From NCBI RefSeq assembly GCF_007565055.1, contig NC_044558.1:126964235-127028234 (forward strand): a DNA stretch of 64,000 nt. Reading direction: 5' to 3'. Below are positions 54,943 to 64,000 of the stretch, one piece after another. Position 1 is the stretch's first letter, and each line of letters starts with the position of its first letter. Under the pieces are notes generated by a model. The model ran no database searches and was not told the origin of the DNA. It saw nothing but the letters and a program-made list of their open reading frames with translations. Source of the DNA: Rhinopithecus roxellana (taxonomy: Eukaryota; Chordata; Mammalia; Primates; Cercopithecidae). The translations under genes were made by a program, and so were the position numbers.

Positions 54943-55210
54943 CAAGTCTCACTCTGTCACCCAGGCTGGAGTGCAGTTACATGATCTCAGCTCATGGCAA
55001 CCTCTGCTTCCCAGGTTCAAGTGATTCTCTTGCCTCAGCCTCCCAAGTAGCTGGGAGTACAGGCATGCACCACCAGGCCCAGCTAATTTTTGTTTGTAGT
55101 AGAGATGGGGTTTTACCATGTTGGCCAGGCTAGTCTCAAAATCCTGACCTCAAACAATCTGCCTGCCTAGGCCTCCCAAAGTGTTGAGATTACAGATGAG
55201 AGCCACCACA
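54943..55210 (-). mobile_element. Alu, minus strand (S)
   Basis: 'caagtctcactctgtcaccc' to 'attacagatgagagccacca'. It and its tail interrupt a MIR-like text: 'caatggcaaattttctcttt' before (54761) and 'acaaattttctttgtggtct' after give the duplication 'aaattttcttt'. Confidence 0.92.
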
Positions 55211-55300
55211 AATTTTCTTTGTGGTCTTGGGCAAGTCATTTTCTCTCCCTTTACACCTTAGTGAGCTAATAGGTAAAATGAGGTGGTGTAACTAAGGCAG
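55211..55300 (-). mobile_element. MIR/MIR3 scrap
   Basis: 'tgtggtcttgggcaagtcat' and 'taataggtaaaatgaggtgg' match the reverse MIR 3' half. Confidence 0.65.
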
Positions 55301-55323
55301 TGAATTTATTTATTTATTTTGAA

Positions 55324-55406
55324 ATTTCCATTTTTATTTTAGATTCAGAAGGTGCATGTGCAGGTCTGTTACATGGGCATATTGTGTGATGCTGTGGTTT
55401 GAACTT
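55324..55406 (-). mobile_element. old L1 3' end, first part
   Basis: 'ttagattcagaaggtgcatg', 'caggtctgttacatgggcat' are the reverse of an older L1 3' UTR. The second part is at 61338-61610, beyond the inserted L1. Confidence 0.9.
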
Positions 55407-57299
55407 CTTTTTTATTATTACTATTATACTTTAAGTTCTAAGGTACATGTGCACAACATGCAGGTTTGTTACATTTGTATACATGTGCCATGTTGGTGTG
55501 CTGCACCCATTAACTCGTCATTTACATTAGGTATATCTCCTAATGCTATCCCTCTGCCCTCCCCGCTCCCCACAATAGGACCCGGTGTGTGATGTTCCCC
55601 TTCCTGTGTCCAAGTGATCTCATTGTTCAATTCCCACCTATGAGTGAGAACATGCGGTGTTTGGTTTTCTGTTCTTGCGATAGTTTGCTGAGAATGATGG
55701 TTTCCAGCTGCATCCATGTCCCTACAAAGGACACAAACTCATCCTTTTTAATGGCTGCATAGTATTCCATGGTGTATATGTGCCACATTTTCTTAATCCA
55801 GTCTGTCACTGATGGACATTTGGGTTGGTTCCAAGTCTTTGCTATTGTGAATAGTGCCACAGTAAAATGGTGTGCATGTGTCTTTATAGCAGCATGGTTT
55901 ATAATCCTTTGGGTATATACCCAGTAATGGGATGGCTGGGTCAAATGGTATTTCTAGTTCTAGATCCTTGAGGAATCGCCACACTGTCTTCCACAGTGGT
56001 TGAACTAGTTTACAGTCCCACCAACAGTGTAAAGCATTCCTGTTTCCCCACATCCTCTCCAGCACCTGTTGTTTCCTGACTTTTTAATGATTGCCATTCT
56101 AACTGGTGTGAGATGGTATCTCACTGTGGTTTTGATTTGCATTTCTCTGATGGCCAGTGATGATGAGCATTTTTTCCTGTGTCTGTTGCTGCATAAATGT
56201 CTTCCTTTGAGAAGTATCTGTTCATAACTTTTGCCCACATTTTGATGGGGTTGTTTGATTTTTTTCTTGTAAATTTGTTTTAAGATCTTGGTAGATTATG
56301 GATATTAGCCCTTTGTCAGATGGGTAGATTGTAAAAATTTTCTCCCATTCTGTAGGTTGCTTGTTCACTCTGACGGTAGTTTCTTTTGCTGTACAGAAGC
56401 TCCTTAGTTTAATTAGATCCCATTTGTCAATTTTGGCTTTTGTTGCCGTTGCTTTTGGTGTTTTAATCATGAAGTCCTTGCACATTCCTATGGCCTGAAT
56501 GGTATTGCCTAGGCTTTCTTCTAAGGTTTTTATGGTTTTAGGTCTAACATTTAAGTCTTTAATCCATCTTGAATTGATTTTTGTATAAAGTGTAAGGAAG
56601 GGATCCAGTTTCAGCTTTCTACATATGGCTAGCCAGTTTTCCCAGCATCATTTATGAAATAGGGAATCCTTTCCCCATTTCTTGTTTTTGTCAGGTTTGT
56701 CAAAGATCAGATGGTTGTAGATGTGTGGTATTATTTAAGAGGGCTCTATTCTGTTCCCTTGGTCTATGGCTCTGTTTTGGTACCAGTACTATGCTGTTTT
56801 GGTTACTGTAGCCTGGTAGTATAGTTTGAAGTCAGGTAGTGTGATGCCTCCAGCTTTGTTCTTTTGGCATAGGATTGTCTTGGCAATGCGGGCTCTTTCT
56901 TTTGGTTACATATGAACTTTAAAGTAGTTTTTTCCAATTCTGTGAAGAAAGTCCTTGGTAGCTTGATGGGGATGGCATTGAATCTATAAATTACCTTGGG
57001 CAGTATGGCCATTTTCACAATATTGATTCTTCCTGTCCATGAGCATGGAATGTTCTTCCATTTGTTTGTGTCCTCTTTTATTTCGTTATGTCATTGAGCA
57101 GTGGTTTGTAGTTCTCCTTGAAGAGGTCCTTCACATCCCTTGTAAATTGGATTCCTTGGTATTTTATTCTCTTTGAAGCAGTTGTGAATGGGAGTTCACT
57201 CATGATTTGGTGCTCTGTCTGTTATTGGTGTATAGGAATGCTTGTGATTTTTGCACATTAATTTTGTATCCTGAGACTTTGCTGAAGTTGCTTATCAGC

Positions 57300-57880
57300 T
57301 TAAGGAGATTTTGGGCTGAGGCAATGGGGTTTTCTAAATATACAATCATGTCATCTGCAAACAGGGACAATTTGACTTTCTCTTTTTCTAATTGAATACC
57401 TTTTATTTCTTTCTCCTGACTGATTGCCCTGGCCGGAATGTCCAACACTGTTGAATAGGAGCGGTGAGAGAGGGCATCCCTGTCTTGTGCCAGTTTTCAT
57501 AGGGAATGCTTCCAGTTTTTGCCCATTCAGTATGATATTGGCTATGGGTTTGTCATAAATAGCTCTTATTATTTTGAGATACATCCCATCAATACCTAGT
57601 TTATTGAGAGTTTTTAGTATGAAGGGCTGTTGAATTTCATTGAAGGCCTTTTCTGCATCTATTGAGATAATCATGTGTTTTTTGTCTTTGGTTCTGTTTA
57701 TATGATGGCTTACATGTATTGATTTGCATATGCTGAACCACCCTTGCATCCCAGGGATGAAGCCAACTTGATCGTGGTGGATAAGTTTTTTGATGTGCTG
57801 CTGGATTCGGTTTGCCAGTATTTTATTGAGGATTTTTGCATCAATGTTCATCAGGGATATTGGTCTAAAATTCTCTTTTT
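57300..57880 (-). pseudogene. L1 ORF2 reverse-transcriptase region, decayed
   Basis: Translated fragments on the minus strand carry recognisable RT text (GFIPGMQGWFSI, GTRQGCPLSPLLFN, LFADDMIVYLENP). FADD is the L1 variant of the catalytic YxDD motif. Frames shift between the palm and thumb pieces (near 57450), so the domain is not continuous. Confidence 0.92.
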
Positions 57881-58680
57881 TTTGTTGTGTCTCTGCCAGG
57901 CTTTGGTATCAGGATAGTTGAGTTCAATTCCTGGATATCCTTCCTAACTTTCTGTCTCGTTGATCTGCCTAATGTTGACAGTGGGATATTAAAGTCTCCC
58001 ATTTTTATTGTGTGGGAGTTTAAGTCTCTTTGTAGGTCTCTAAGGACTTGCTTTATGAACCTGGGTGCTCCTGTATTGGGTGCATATATATTTAGGATAA
58101 TTAGCTCTTCTTGTCGAATTGATCCCTTTACTATTATGTAATGGCCTTCTTCGTCTCTTGATCTTTGTTGGTTTTAAGTCTGTTTTATCAGAGACTAGTA
58201 TTGCAACCCCTGCTTCTTTTTGTTTTCCATTTGCTTAGTAGATCTTCCTGCATCCCTTTATTTTGAGCCTATGTGTGTCTCTGCATGTGAGTTGGGTCTC
58301 TTGAATACAGCACACTGATGGGTATTCAGTCAGCATGCTGACTCTTTATCCAGTTTGCCAGTCTGTATCTTTTAATTGGAGCATTTAGCCCATTTATGTT
58401 TAAGGTTAATGTTGTTATGTGTGAATTTGATCCTGTCATTATGATGTTGGCTGGTTATTTTGCTCATTAGTTGTTGCAGTTTCTTCCTAGCATTGATGGT
58501 CTTTACAATTTGGCATGTTTTTGCAGTGGCTGGTACTGGCTGTTCCTTTCCATGTTTACTGCTTCCTTCAGGAGCTCTTGTAAGGCAGGCCTGGCGGTGA
58601 CAAAATCTCTCAGCATTTGTTTGTCTGTAAGGATTTTATTTCTCCTTCACTTATGAAGCTTAGTTTGGCTGGGTATGGAA

Positions 58681-59520
58681 TTCTCAAAAGAAGACATGCA
58701 TATAGCCAACAGACACATGAAAAAATGCTCGTAATCACTGACCGTCAGAGAAATGCAAATCAAGACCACAATGAGATACCATCTCACACCAGTTAGAATG
58801 GCAATCATTAAAAAGTCAGGAAACAACAGGTGCTGGAGAGGATGTGGAGAAACAGGAACACTTTTACATTGTTGGTGGGATTGTAAACTGGTTCAACCAT
58901 TGTGGAAAACAGTATGGCGATTCCTCAAGGATCTAGAACTAGAAATACCATATGACCCAGCCATCCAATTACTGGGTGTATACCCAAAGAATTATAAATC
59001 ATGCTGCTATAAAGACACATGCACACGTATGTTTATTGCAGCACTGTTCACAATAGCAAAGACTTGGAATCAACCCAAATGTCCATCAGTGACAGACTGG
59101 ATTAAGAAAATGTGGCACATATACACCATGGAATACTATGCAGCCATAAAAAAGGATGAGTTTGTGTCCTTTGTAGGGACATGGATGCAGCTGGAAACCA
59201 TCATTCTCAGCAAACTATCGCAAGAACAGAAAACCAAACACCGCATGTTCTCACTCATAGGTGAGAATTGAACAATGAGATCACTTGGACACAGGAAGGG
59301 GAACATCACACACTGGGGCCTATTATGGGGAGGGGGCGGGGGAGAGGGATGGCATTGGGAGTTAAACCTGTTGTAAATTATGAGTTGATGGGTGCTGACG
59401 AGTTGATGGGTGCAGCACACCAACATGACACAAGTATACATATGTAACAAACCTGCACATTGTGCACATGTACCCTAGAACTTAAAGTATAATAAAAAAT
59501 AAAATAAAATAAAAAAGAAA
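58681..59520 (+). mobile_element. L1 3' end, plus strand, inserted in the minus-strand L1
   Basis: 5'-truncated L1: starts 'ttctcaaaagaagacatgca', continues through the last ~170 codons of ORF2 (open from 58753 to 59271, ending SLIGEN-stop), then the 3' UTR and an A-rich tail (59490-59520). It splits the ORF1 remnant of the host L1; the flanks share 'aattct' (58679, 59520). Confidence 0.95.
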
Positions 59521-60345
59521 ATTCTTTAAGAACGTTGGACATTGGCCCCCACTCTCTTCTGGCTTGTAGAGTTTCTGCCAAGAGATCTGCTGTTAGTCTG
59601 ATGGGCTTCCCTTTGTGGGTAACCCGACCTTTCTCTCTGGCTGCCCTTAACATTTTTCCTTCATTTCAACTTTGGTGAATCTCTGACAATTATATGTCTT
59701 GGAATTGTTCTTCTTGAGGAGTATCTTTGTGGCGTTCTCTGTATTTCCTGAATTTGAATGTTGGCCTGCCTTGCTAGGCTGGGGAAGTTCTCCTGGATAA
59801 TATCCTGAAGAGTGTTTTCCAACTTGGTTCCATTCTCCCCATCAATTTCAGGTACACCAATCAGACATAGATTTGGTCTTTTCACATAGTCCCATATTTT
59901 TTAGAGGCTTTGTTAGTTTCTTTTTACTCTTTTTTCTCTAAACTTCTCTTCTCACTTCATTTCATTCATTTGATCTTCAATCACTGATACCCTTTCTTCC
60001 AGTTAATCGAATCGGCTGCTGAAGCTTGTGCATGCGTCACGTAGTTCTTGTGCCATGGTTTTCAGCTCCATCAGGTCATTTAAGGACTTCTCTACACTGT
60101 TTATTCTGGGTAGCCATTCATCTAATCTTTTTTCAAGGTTTTTAGCTTCTTTCTGATGGGTTCAAACGTCCTCCTTTGGCTTGGCGAAGTTTGGTATTAC
60201 CAATCATCCGAAGCCTTCTCTCAGCTTGTCAAAGTCATTCTCTGTCCAGCTTTGTTCCGTTGCTGGCAAGGAGCTGTGTTCCTTTGGAGGAGAAGAGGTG
60301 CTCTGATTTTTGGAATTTTCAGTTTTTCTGCTCTGGTTTCTCCCC
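59521..60345 (-). pseudogene. L1 ORF1 N-terminal and middle parts, decayed
   Basis: The minus strand reads ORF1p pieces: the RNA-recognition part (MKRPNLCLIGVPE, IQEIQRTPQRYSSRR) and the C-terminal part (KGRVTHKGKPIRLTADLLAE), plus a coiled-coil region upstream. In-frame stops in the coiled coil (near 60005 and 60162) and the L1 inserted at 58681 end any function. The last part of ORF1 lies at ~58500-58680. Confidence 0.9.
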
Positions 60346-61337
60346 ATCTTTGTGGTTTTGTCTGCCTTTGGTCTTTGATGATGGTGACGTATATATGGGG
60401 TTTTGGTGTGGATGTCCTTTCTGTTTGTTAGTTTTCCTTCTAGCAGTCAAGACCCTCAGCTGCAGGTCTGCTGGAGTTTGCTGGAGGTCCACTCCAGACC
60501 CTGTTTGCCTGGGTATCACCAGTGGAGGCTGCAGAACAGCAAATATTGCAGAACGGTAGATGTTGCTGCCTGATCCTTCCTCTGGAAGCTTCGTCTCAGA
60601 GGGGCTCCTGGCTGTATGAGGTGTCAGTTGGCCCCTACTGGGAGATGTCTCCTAGTTAGGCTTCTTGGGAGTCAGGGACCCACTTGAGAGGCAGTCTGTT
60701 CGTTCTCAGATCTCAAACTCCATGCTGGGAGAACCACTACTCTCTTCAAAGGTGTCAGACAGGGACATTTAAGTCTGTAGAAGTTTCTGCTGCCTTTTGT
60801 TCAGCTGTGTCCTGCCCCCAGAGATGGAGTCTACAAAGGCAGGCAGGCAGGCCTCCTTGAGCTGCAGTTGGCTTCACTCAGTTTGAGCTTCCCTACCACT
60901 TTGTTTACCTACTCAAGCCTCAGCAGTGGTGGATGCCCCTCCCCCACCCTCACTGCCACCTTGTAGTTCGATCTCAGATTGCTGTGCTAGCAGTGAGTGA
61001 GGCTCTGTGGGCATGGGACCCTCTGAGTCAGGTGCGGCATATAATCTCCTGGTGTGCCATTTGCTAAGGCCATTGGAAAAGTGCAGCATTAGGGTGGGAG
61101 TGTCCTGATTTTCCAGGTACCATCTGTCACGGCTTCCTTTTCTAGGAAAGGGAATTTCCCAACCCCTTGCGCTTCCTGGGTGAGGCGATGCCCCACCCTG
61201 CTCTGTGGGCTATCTGACAAGCCCCAGTGGGATGAACCTGGTACCTCAGTTGGAAATGCAGAAATCACCCATCTTCTGCATCACTCACACTGGGAACTGC
61301 AGACTGGAGCTGTTCCTATTCAGCCATCTTGGAACCT
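60346..61337 (-). promoter_or_regulatory. L1 5' UTR (former internal promoter)
   Basis: ~1 kb of relatively GC-rich sequence with CpGs lost, reading on the minus strand from the 5' end 'ggttccaagatggctgaata'. The 'caagatggc' motif near the start is the known YY1 site of L1 promoters; present here as 'ccaagatggc'. Present activity is unlikely. Confidence 0.75.
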
Positions 61338-61610
61338 CTGTGGTTTGAACTTGTATTGATCCCTTCCCAGAGATAGTGAATATATTACTCAATAGGAAGA
61401 TTTTCAGCCTCTGGCCCCCTCTGTCCTTCCCTTCTTCCTTTTAGAGTCCCCAGTGACTATAGTTCTCATCTTTATGGCCATGTATGCCAAAGATTTAGCT
61501 CTCACCTATAAATGAGAGAATGCGGTATTTGGTTTTCTGTTTCTGTGGGAATCGGCTTAGGATATGGCCTCCAGCTGCATCCATCTTGCTCTAAGGCAGT
61601 GAACTTAAAC
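61338..61610 (-). mobile_element. old L1 3' end, second part
   Basis: Continues the text broken at 55406: 'agatagtgaatatattactc', 'agagaatgcggtatttggtt', 'ggcctccagctgcatccatc'. 'aaggcagtgaacttaaact' (61594) nearly repeats 'aaggcagtgaatttattta' (55293), a possible target-site duplication for the whole old L1. Confidence 0.9.
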
Positions 61611-61799
61611 TCTCTTTTTTAATTTCGTTTTTTTCATTGTGGTGTCCTCTTGTCAAATACAATTTTACATAAACTCTAGTATGTAACAGATTAAAAACTA
61701 TATTTTATTAGATAATTTATGAATTCAAACTTGTATATTCAAAAGTTAGGCAGTGAGAACAGAGGCTGTTTTGATGTTCATAAACAGTTGAAATGGAAG

Positions 61800-62101
61800 T
61801 TGCATTCATTTCCCAGGACTGCCCTAACAAACTACCACAAACTAGTGGCTTTAAGCAACAGAAGTTTGTTCTTTACCCATTCTGGAGTCTAAAAGTCTAA
61901 AATCAAGGGTTGTCAGGCCATCTGCCATCTAGAATCTTAGCGGGGAATCTTTCCTGGCCTCTTCCACCATCTGGTAGTGCCAGACTTGGCATGTCATGTG
62001 GCAGCAAAACTCAAATCACTCCCTTTATATGGTTGCCTTCTCTGTGTGTCTGAGTTATCATGGCATTCTCCTCTCTGTGTCTCTGTTTTCTCTCTCTCTC
62101 T

Positions 62102-62139
<38 letters not shown>

Positions 62140-62545
62140 AGGCAGAGTCTCACTCTCTTCCCCAGGCTAGAGTACAGTGGTGTGATCTCTGCTCACTGCA
62201 ATCTCCACCTTCCGGGTTCAAGCAATTCTCCTGCCTCGGCCTCCCAAGTAGCTGGGTTTACAGGTGTGCATCACCATACCTGGCTAATTTTTGTATTTTT
62301 AGCAGAGACGGAGTTTCACCATGTTGGCCAGGCTGGTCTCTAACTCCTGACCTCCCATAGTGATGGGATTACAAACATGAACCACCATGCCCAGCCCTGT
62401 TTTCTTTTCTTATAAGGACACCACTCATATTGGGTTAAGGGCCTTTCCTAATTGACTGTCACCTCATCTTAACTTGATTATATCTGATTCAAGTTAGGAA
62501 TGCAACATATTGTTTTGGGGAACACAAATCAATACACAGTAAAAG
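61800..62545 (-). mobile_element. MLT1-type MaLR LTR, minus strand, split by an Alu
   Basis: 61800-62100 ('ggactgccctaacaaactac', 'gtggctttaagcaacagaag') and 62400-62545 ('cttataaggacaccactcat', 'ttgggttaagggcctttcct', 'ggggaacacaaatcaataca') are the reverse of one MLT1 LTR. No viral genes attached. Confidence 0.88.
62108..62395 (-). mobile_element. Alu, minus strand, with long T/CT tail
   Basis: CT repeats (62090-62105), T33 (62106-62138), 'gaggcagagtctcactctct' to 'gaaccaccatgcccagcc'. 'ctgttttct' before (62086) and 'ctgttttctttt' after (62397) mark the target-site duplication. Confidence 0.95.
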
Positions 62546-62950
62546 TTACAGATAACAACTGCAGTGTTATACTAACATTATTATCTGACTTATTTTGGTA
62601 TTTTGTTTGGTGGTACCATATTGAGAAAAATTTTGGCCCACAGTGATAATTTAAAATGGTAGTTTTGTTTTTTTTTTTTTAAACATTTAACCATGTCACT
62701 TTGCAATCTCAATTTCAATTCCTTCAGTCAAATTGATCCAGAAGTCTGAAAGAACAGCATTAGGGAATTTATATACCAGTGTTAAATTACTGACAATATC
62801 TTTAAAAACTCATCTTCCTTACTGGGGAGTATTCACTTTTTGAAAGGAGTTGATGAATGGATTCCCGGGGAAGCTTAAATCATCATCGTATTTGGCCGAT
62901 GCTGTGTGTTCAAATGTCATAATAGCCTGAGTTATTCAATGGTGACTTTT
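62546..62950. other. unassigned sequence
   Basis: No repeat that I can name; T-run at 62668-62680. It may belong with 63240-64000, since the intervening Alu has the duplication 'aatggtgactttt'/'cagtggtgacttttg' at its edges (62938, 63239). Confidence 0.5.
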
Positions 62951-62951
62951 T

Positions 62952-63238
62952 CTTTGAGACAGGGTCTCACTCTGTTGCCCAGGCTGGAGTGCAGTGGTGT
63001 CATCTTGGCTCACTGCAACCTCTGCCTCCCAGGTTCAAGCAGTTCTCCTACCTCAGCCTCCCGAATAGCTGGGATTACAGACACACACCACCATGCCCTG
63101 CTAATTTTTGTATTTTTGGTAGAGATGGGGTTTCACCATGTTGGCCAGGCTGGCCTCAAACTCTTGGCCTCAAGTGATTCACCTGCCTCAGCCTCCCAAA
63201 GCGTTGAGGTTACAGGTGTGAGCCACTGGGCCCAGTCT
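62952..63238 (-). mobile_element. Alu, minus strand (S)
   Basis: 'tttgagacagggtctcactc' to 'gtgagccactgggcccagtc'; flanked by repeats of 'tggtgactttt'. Confidence 0.95.
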
Positions 63239-64000
63239 CAGTGGTGACTTTTGAAAACATCTTGTTAGTAGTATGTTCTGTCAGACGTTCCCTTGAGATT
63301 TCAAAAGAGTAATAATAGTTTTGTATTTTGAGTGTAAACTTGGTTTCAGTTGTGTTGCCGACACATTCCTGCTGTTGTGAGCAGCGATGTGGAAACCATT
63401 TACTGCCAAATGAGCCCATCTGCTGAATTAAAAATAGCATCTAGGTACTTCACCTGGTACAGCTATGTTCCAGAGATGTTTACTTACTGGGTTTTTTTTA
63501 AAAAAAAAAAAACAAAAATGTTATTTATATTTTTATTTGAAATATCTGTACCAGAACCTTGTCTTGAAACTATTAAAAATTTCAATATTAAAACATACAT
63601 TCTAGAACTGACCATCCTTATCAGTATAAATAACTCTGAAAGGTGCTCAGTTTACAGGCAATGCCTTAATAAATTTAACAATTATGAAGCTTTACCCAAC
63701 ATCTTTAAAAATGTTGCAGAGACAACTATTCAGCACAAATACAATGACCACAAGCGTATTTCAGCAACTGCTTTATCTGAGCAAGTCTTTTCACTCCACC
63801 AGAATAGACTTGGTTGCATTTTCAACAAGTTACTCAATGGTATATTAAAACTGAATCTATAAACACTTTTTACCCCTCCAGTTGTATTTTAAATAATAAC
63901 TCTTCTTTATGCTCATTTGTGTGGCTAAATATAAAAACAAGCAAAATACAGACATCAGCAAATCCACATTTTCATCCAGGTGAAGTGAAATTTAAATTTT
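63239..64000 (+). other. unassigned sequence with a 170-codon open frame
   Basis: 63350-63862 is open on the plus strand in AT-rich DNA, long for chance. It crosses an A-run (63498-63512, giving KKKK), which argues against a working gene. The C-terminal part (ISATALSEQVFS, then NRL) is faintly like the C-terminal motif of hAT transposases. More likely a decayed transposon, or chance, than a gene. No promoter or splice signals seen. Confidence 0.35.

Larger units (their letters stand above)
55407..61337 (-). mobile_element. primate L1, minus strand, both ends present, dead
   Basis: A 5.9-kb L1P element with a perfect 15-bp target-site duplication 'ctgtggtttgaactt' at 55392-55406 and 61338-61352. 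From low to high coordinates: A-rich 3' end (55407-55430), 3' UTR, ORF2 in reverse, ORF1 remnant in reverse, 5' UTR, and the 5' terminus (reads 'ccatcttggaacc' on the plus strand). ORF2 keeps the reverse-transcriptase FADDM motif near 57350, but it is broken by frameshifts and a deletion of about 1 kb near 57915. ORF1 has internal stops from C-to-T changes and is split by an L1 at 58681-59520. No functional protein can be made. Its length, net of the 0.84-kb insert, is ~5.1 kb, in agreement with the deletion. Confidence 0.96.

Noticed and set aside
54606..55133. 175-codon open frame
   Set aside because: Most of it is the pyrimidine tract followed by a reverse Alu; Alu-type peptide text (SPRLECS) gives it away.
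58753..59271. 172-codon intact-looking open frame
   Set aside because: It is the C-terminal end of L1 ORF2 in a 5'-truncated copy, not a gene.

Overview
This is a stretch of primate nuclear DNA, most likely from an Old World monkey. It is AT-rich, holds about fifty Alu copies, and has L1 pieces of several ages, MIR, L2, MER2/Tigger and hAT DNA transposons, and MaLR LTRs. The youngest Alus (16015-16299 and 43118-43418) carry base changes that I know from cercopithecine AluY subfamilies ('gagatccggccactg', 'ggcgaggtggcgg', and 'actagccggg' in the second) rather than from human AluY. There is nothing bacterial here: no operons, CRISPR, tRNA or rRNA genes.

The only supportable protein-coding gene is the 3' end of a plus-strand gene. 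Four exons at 10894-10961, 13227-13340, 16949-16975 and 17535-17580 splice in one consistent frame to a basic, lysine-rich 84-residue C-terminus ending at a TGA. An AT-rich 3' untranslated region follows, with candidate poly(A) signals from 18212 to 20567. Earlier exons must lie before the window or in the first 10.8 kb, where I could not place them. I do not recognise the protein and give no symbol.

Layout: 1-10893 is probably intronic or upstream DNA, with an L1 ORF2 relic (1048-2485), nine or ten Alus, old repeats and a processed RPL34 pseudogene (7301-7741). 10894-20572 is the gene end, with Alus and a MER2 transposon in its introns and a Tigger-type element in the distal 3' UTR. 20573-45000 is intergenic, dominated by Alus, fragments of one ancient repeat family lying all on the plus strand, L1 relics on the minus strand (29420-30350, 38660-40370, 41470-44280) and hAT, Tigger and MaLR copies. 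45350-45840 is a nearly pure A/T tract beside a MaLR LTR end. 47134-54300 is the least repetitive part. 55324-61610 is a three-layer L1 nest: an old L1 3' end split by a 5.9-kb minus-strand L1 with a perfect 15-bp target-site duplication, itself split by an 840-bp plus-strand L1 3' end. 61800-64000 holds an MLT1-type LTR with an Alu inside, another Alu, and an unexplained 170-codon open frame.

I see no new multi-gene system. The parts most worth a second look are the unidentified C-terminus with its 27-nt exon, the inverted L1 nest, the A/T tract, the purine/pyrimidine mirror-type tracts grown from Alu tails, the recurrent same-strand ancient repeat, a pseudo-exon at 31855, and the open frame at 63350-63862. 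All family names are from memory of consensus sequences; no alignment was run.
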